A program made the position numbers and the translations under genes. Source: Megaustenia siamemsis (lineage: Eukaryota; Mollusca; Gastropoda; Stylommatophora; Ariophantidae). Taken from it: DNA of 64,000 bases. The stretch covers positions 103,460,564 through 103,524,563 of the forward strand of contig JAVIAB010000092.1 in the NCBI GenBank assembly GCA_032433765.1. The letters are read 5' to 3'. Below, piece after piece: positions 59,001 through 64,000 of the stretch (positions are counted from its first letter, which is position 1; each line of letters begins with the position of its first letter). Under the pieces are notes generated by a model. It worked only from the letters and a program-made list of their open reading frames with translations, had not been told where the DNA came from and searched no databases.

Positions 59001-60996
59001 TGTTGCTCTAATTGACATGATTGTGAAATGTTGTTCTAGTTGAGATGATTGTGAAATGTTGTTCTAGTTGACATTGTTGTGAAATCTTGTTCTAGTTGAG
59101 ATGATTGTAAAATGTTGCACTAGTTGACATGATTGTGAAATGTTGCTCTAATTAACATGATTGTGAAATGTTGCTCTAATTGGCATGATTGTGAAATGTT
59201 GCTCCAGTTGAGATGGTTGTGAAATGTTGCTCTAATTGAGATGATTTTGAAATGTTGTTCTAGTTGACATGCTTGTGAAATGTTGCTCCAGTTGAGATGT
59301 TGTGAAATGTTGCTCTAATTGACATGACTGTGAAATGTTGCTCTAATTGACATGCTTGTGAATGTTGCTGGCAGTTGAGATGGTTGTGAAATGTTGCTCT
59401 AATTGACATGACTGTGAAATGTTGCTCTAATTGACATCTTTATGAAATGTTGCTCCAGTTGCGATGGTTGTGAAATGTTGCTCTAATTGACATGACTGTT
59501 AAATGTTGCTCTAATTGACATGATTGTGAAATTTTGTTCTAGTTGACATGCTTGTGAAATGTTGCTCCAGTTGAGATGGTTGTGAAATGTTGCCCTAAAT
59601 GACATGATTGTGAAATGTTGCTCTAATTGACATGATTGTGAAATGTTTGCTCTAATTGACATGATTGTGAAATGTTGCTCTAATTGACATGATTGTGAAA
59701 TGTTGTTCTAGTTGACATTCTTGTGAAATGTTGCTCCAGTTGAGATGGTTGTGAAATGTTGCTCTAATTGACATGATTGTGAAATGTTGCTCTAATTGGC
59801 ATGATTGTAAAATGTTGCTCTAATTGACATGATTGTGAAATGTTGCTCTAATTGACATGATTGTGAAATGTTGCTCTAGTTGACATGATTGTGAAATGTT
59901 GCTCTAATTGACATTATTGTGAAATGTTGCTCCAATCGACATGATTGTGAAATGTTGCTCTAATTGACATGACTGTGAAATGTTGCTCTAATTGACATGA
60001 TTGTGAAATGTTGTTCTAGTTGAGATGATTGTGAAATGTTGTTCTAGTTGACATTGTTGTGAAATGTTGTTCTAGTTGAGATGATTGTAAATGTTGCACT
60101 AGTTGACATGATTGTGAAATGTTGCACTAATTGACATGATTGTGAAATGTTGCTCTAATTGGCATGATTGTGAAATGTTGCTCTAATTGACATGATTGTG
60201 AAATGTTGCTCTAATTGACATAATTGTGAAATGTTGCTCTAATTGAGATGATTGTGAAATGTTGTTCTAGTTGACATGCTTGTGAAATGTTGCTCCAGTT
60301 GAGATGGTTGTGAAATGTTGCTCTAATTGAGATGATTGTGAAATGTTGCTCTAATTGACATGATTGTGAACTGTTGCTCTAGTTGACATGGTTGTGAACT
60401 GTTGCTCTAGTTGACATGGTTGTGACTTGGTGCTCTAGGTGGCATGGTTGTGAACTGTAGCTTTAATTGGACTGGTTCTGAACAGTTGCTCTAGTTGACA
60501 TTGTTGTGAACTGCTGCTCTAGTTGGACTGGTTGTGAACCATTGCTCTAGTTGACATGGTTGTAATCTGCTGCTCTAGTTTGACTGATTGTGAACTATTG
60601 CTCTAGTTTATATGGTTGTGAACTGCTGCTCTAATTGGACTGGTTGTGAACTTTTACTCTAGTTGACATGGTTGTGAACTGTTGCTCTAGTTGTAAACTG
60701 TTGCTCTAGTTGTGAATTGTTGCTCTCATTGACCTGGCTGTGGACTTTAGTTCTAGTAGTGAACTGTTGCTCTAATTGTCATGGCTGTGAACTGTTGCTC
60801 TAGTTGACATGGTTGAGAACTGTTGCTCTAGTTGACATGGTTGTGAACTATTGCTCTAGTTGACATGGTTGTGAACTGTTGCTCAAATTTACATGATTGT
60901 GAGCTGTTGCTCTAGTTGACATGGTTGTGAACTGTTTCTCTAATTGACAAGGCTGTGAACTATTGCTTTAATTTACACCATTTCTACACAATCTTG
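44097..60996. repeat. 28-bp minisatellite III in higher-order repeats of about 2.8-3.4 kb
   Basis: The marker AACTGTTACTGTAATTTAC followed by GGCTGTGAACTG and a GACACGATTATG word is found at 44201, 46986, 49885, 52800 and 56187. A second marker (same start, preceded by TAATTGATATGG) lies about 800 bp after each: 45001, 47788, 50688, 53601 and 56985. So at least five long units follow one another, each with a GAACTG-type block of about 1 kb, then an AAATG-type block of about 1.9 kb. From about 59.08 kb the sequence parallels 41.45-43.1 kb instead. Confidence 0.95.
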
Positions 60997-61985
60997 TAAA
61001 TTAAATGAACAGTTCACAGCCATGTAAGTTAGAGCAACTGTTCATAACCAGTCCAATTATCTACACCATAATATGTAAGCATTGCCAGATGATGTATGTG
61101 GGTGAAAGTGGACGAATTTGAGTGACAGATTTTGTGAGCATCTTCGTGATGTTGAGCAAAAGACTGGCAGCCCAGTGTCTGCCCATTTCAACTCCCCTGG
61201 CCATAGTGGCAAACTGGACATGCAAGTTACTGCCATTGTCTCCTGTCACTAGCAATTGCAGCCGATTCACCCTTGAGAATCGCCTTATTGCCCAATTGGG
61301 TTCGCTGTCCCCCCAGGGTATGAAACATATCACTCTCATACACATAGGACACCCACTACACATTTCTTACACCTATGCATGCTGATATATTTGTCTGCAT
61401 GGTTATTGTCATATTTGGGCTCATTTCGGTGTTTCTTTTGTTGGCTTTGTGGCAACATATATGCTGATTTATGCTTGCTAGCATGCATTGTTACATACAC
61501 ATTCTTATTTTTACACATCGGTCCGGGTACTCACACATAGTTAGATTTGCATAGTTTATACATATCCTGTACCCACCTCCCCATAATTTTAGAAGCCTTC
61601 CTTTCCGTCGTCTCGCCTCACCGCCTGGCTAGCGAGATTGTATATAGTTGGTCTTCCGGCCTCGCTGTTTGAGTCCATTCTCAGACTGACCACACTCTGG
61701 AACACAGGGAAGTGACCTATTTTTTTATTTTCCTCTCTTGAGTGTCTAGCATATTATCGCCATGTAGTTTGATTTGTTAATATACCCATATATATATATT
61801 TTGTGTGTTTGTTGTTCGTCCAGCCGAAGGGCTCTTGGCCGGAACGTTGACTTTTGTTTCGTCCATTTCCACGTAAAGCTGTCACCATACCATTTTTTCC
61901 TCTTTTTTTTATTATTTCTTTTATCATCAGCTTTACAGCAGCTTCGCATCTCTACGCATCTTGGTGCATCTTGATGCCTTTACCT
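60997..61985 (+). mobile_element. Penelope-like element 3' fragment, second copy
   Basis: Near-identical to 43104-44096 with a few single-base differences (GTAAGT for GTCAAT in the left arm, one extra A near 61323, one G fewer near 61527, GGGCTC for GGCCTC in the hairpin). Same frame breaks in the GIY-YIG remnant at 61057-61333, so both copies come from one already dead insertion. Array sequence flanks it on both sides as in the first copy. Confidence 0.87.
61057..61333 (+). pseudogene. GIY-YIG endonuclease remnant, second copy
   Basis: Same motifs as in the first copy (MMYVGESGR, DRFCEHLRDVE, HFNSPGHS, ENRLIAQLGSLSPQGM) and the same one-base shift after SGRI. Shared damage shows duplication of a dead copy and not two insertions. 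Confidence 0.82.
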
Positions 61986-64000
61986 CTGCTTTAATTGACA
62001 TGGTTGTGAACTGCTGCTCTAGTTGGACTGGGTTTGAACCATGCTCTAGTTGACATGATTGTAAAATGTTGCTCTAATTGATATGGTTGTGAACTGTTAC
62101 TGTAATTTACATGGCTGTGAACTGTTGCTCTAATTGACATGATTATGAACTGTTGCTTTAATTGACGTGATTGTGAAATGTTTTTCTAGTTGACATGGTT
62201 GTGAAATGTTACTCTAATTGACAGGATTGTGAAATGTTGCTTTAAGTGGACTGGTTATGAACAGTTGCTCTAATTGACATGGCTGTGAACTGTTCATTTA
62301 ATTTACATGATTGTGAAATGTTGTTCTAGTTGACATGGTTGTGAAATGTTACTCTAATTGACAGGATTGTGAGCTGTTGCTCTAATTGACATGGTTGTGA
62401 ACTGTTGATCTAGTTGACATGGTTGTGAACTGTTGCTTTAATGGTTCTGAACAGTTGCTCTAGTTGATATGGTTATGAACTGTTGCTCTAGTTGACATGG
62501 TTGTGAACTTTTGCTCTAGTTGACATGGTTGTGAACTGTTGCTCTAGTTTACATGGTTGTGAACTGTTGCTCTAGTTGACATGGTTGTGAACTGTTGCTC
62601 TGCTTGACATGGTTGTGAACTGTTGCTCTAGTTGACATGGTTGTGAACTGTTGCTCTAATTGACAAGGTTGTGAACTGTTGCTCTAGTTGACATGGTTGT
62701 GACTTGGTGCTCTAGTTGGACTGGTTGTGAACCATTGCTCTAGTTGACATGAATGTAAAATGTTGCTCTAATTGATATGGTTGTGAACTGTTACTGTAAT
62801 TTACATGGCTGTGAACTGTTGCTCTAATTGACATGGTTGTGAACTGATGCTCTAGTTGACATGGTTGTGAACTGTTGCTCTAGTTGACATGGTTGTGAAC
62901 TGTTGCTCTAGTTGACATGGTTGTGAACTGTTGCTCTAATTGACATGGTTGTGAACTGATGCTCTAGTTGACATGGTTGTGAAATGTTGCTCTATTGACA
63001 TGATTGTGAAATGTTGCTCTAATTGACATGATTGTGAAATGTTGCTCTAATTGACATGATTGTGAAATGTTGCTCTAATTGACATGATTGTGAATGTGCT
63101 CTAATTGACATGATTGTGAAATGTTGCTCTAATTGACATGATTGTGAAATGTTGCTCTAATTATTATGATTGTGAAATGTTGCTCTAGTTGACATGGTTG
63201 TGAAATGTTGCTCTAATTGACATGATTGTGAAATGTTCTTTAATTAACATGATTGTGAAATGTTGCTCTAATTGACATGATTATGAATTGTTGCTCCAGT
63301 TGAGATGGTTGTGAAATGTTGCTCTAATTGACATGATTGTGAAATGTTGCTCCAGTTGAGATGGTTATGAAATGTTGCTCTAATTGACATGACTGTGAAA
63401 TGTTGCTCTAATTGACATGATTCTGAAATGTTGCTCTAATTGACATGCTTGTGAAATGTTGCTCCAGTTGAGATGGTTGTGAAATGTTGCTCTAATTGAC
63501 ATGAATTTGAAATGTTGCTCTAATTGACATCCTTATGAAATGTTGCTCCAGTTGCGATGGTTGTGAAATGTTGCTCTAATTGACATGATTGTGAAATGTT
63601 GCTCTAATTGACATGATTGTGAAATGTTGCTCCAGTTGCGATGGTTATGAAATGTTGCTCTAATTGACATGACTGTGAAATGTTGCTCTAATTGACATGA
63701 TTGTGAAATGTTGCTCTAATTGACATGATTGTGAAATGTTGTTCTAGTTGACATGCTTGTGAAATGTTGCTCTAATTGACATGATTGTGAAATGTTGCTC
63801 TAATTGACATGATTGTAAAATGTTGCTCCAGTTGCGATGGTTGTGAAATGTTGCTCTAATTGACATGACTGTGAAATGTTGCTCTAATTGACATGATTGT
63901 GAAATGTTGCTCTAATTGACATGATTGTGAAATGTTGTTCTAGTTGACATGCTTGTGAAATGTTGCTCTAGTTGACATGACTGTGAAATGTTGCTCTAAT
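61986..64000. repeat. 28-bp minisatellite III, last block, continues right of window
   Basis: Repeats the order seen from 44097 on: markers at 62092 and 62785, then the AAATG-type block to the window edge. It lacks part of the unit found at 44830-44960 (compare 62700-62740). Confidence 0.95.

Noticed and set aside
39362..64000. Many minus-strand ORFs with MSIRATFHNH-type repeats
   Set aside because: A 28-bp unit without stops reads through all three frames in turn and gives an apparent 84-bp coding period. Starts and ends vary with every indel.
1..64000. CRISPR arrays
   Set aside because: All regular repeats here are head-to-tail without unique spacers, there are no cas genes, and the DNA is eukaryotic.

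Overview
The window is eukaryotic, low-GC, repeat-dominated DNA. It carries no prokaryotic operons and no long intact host gene. Non-LTR retrotransposons of RTE/BovB type, tRNA-derived SINEs with truncated and nested copies, a Penelope-like fragment with a GIY-YIG domain, a hAT-like transposase relic and a very high load of minisatellites point to an invertebrate animal. A mollusc or other lophotrochozoan is my best guess; that is inference, as nothing here fixes the species.

Layout. 1-5143: a 30-bp minisatellite. 5.2-6.4 kb: a SINE 3' end, a candidate exon and a LINE relic. 6.84-8.23 kb: a 78-bp array, then a three-fold repeat made from the end of a LINE ORF. 8.18-11.10 kb: a minus-strand RNase H-bearing LINE, split by a 1.7-kb insert with its own repeats. 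12.27-15.99 kb: two abutting 28-bp arrays, with a LINE 3' end inserted in the second. 16.29-17.48 kb: a 39-bp array. 17.48-20.66 kb: a 48-bp array split by an RTE-type LINE with target-site duplications. 20.75-26.41 kb: a nest of LINEs and SINEs. 26.5-27.75 kb: a hAT-like relic. 27.84-29.28 kb: a LINE with the longest uninterrupted reverse transcriptase ORF in the window. 31.2-34.3 kb: more LINE pieces and a second SINE family. 34.8-38.2 kb: 22-bp and 42-bp arrays. 39.36 kb to the window end: a 28-bp minisatellite organised in higher-order repeats of about 2.8-3.4 kb, in which a 1-kb Penelope-like fragment recurs about 17.9 kb apart.

Host genes. Four short plus-strand segments (5510-5595, 11960-12006, 16170-16219, 39237-39345) look like small internal exons: polypyrimidine tract and AG before, GT-type donor after, and an open frame inside. 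Several lie close to the edges of minisatellite arrays. The second and third can be joined in phase. One reading is a single plus-strand gene, or several, whose introns are filled with minisatellites and transposons. This rests on splice-site pattern only and needs RNA evidence.

Working together. The mobile elements give a relative history: the 48-bp array is older than the LINE inside it; LINE-A was hit by two SINEs and by LINE-B; the Penelope fragment was amplified together with its 28-bp host array. Several minisatellites seem to share a loose core (TTGTG...GCTC-AGT...ACA and ACAT-GTT...AAC), so part of the apparent diversity may come from one ancestral repeat. I found no convincing new enzyme system; the unusual content is the repeat architecture and the candidate exons between arrays.
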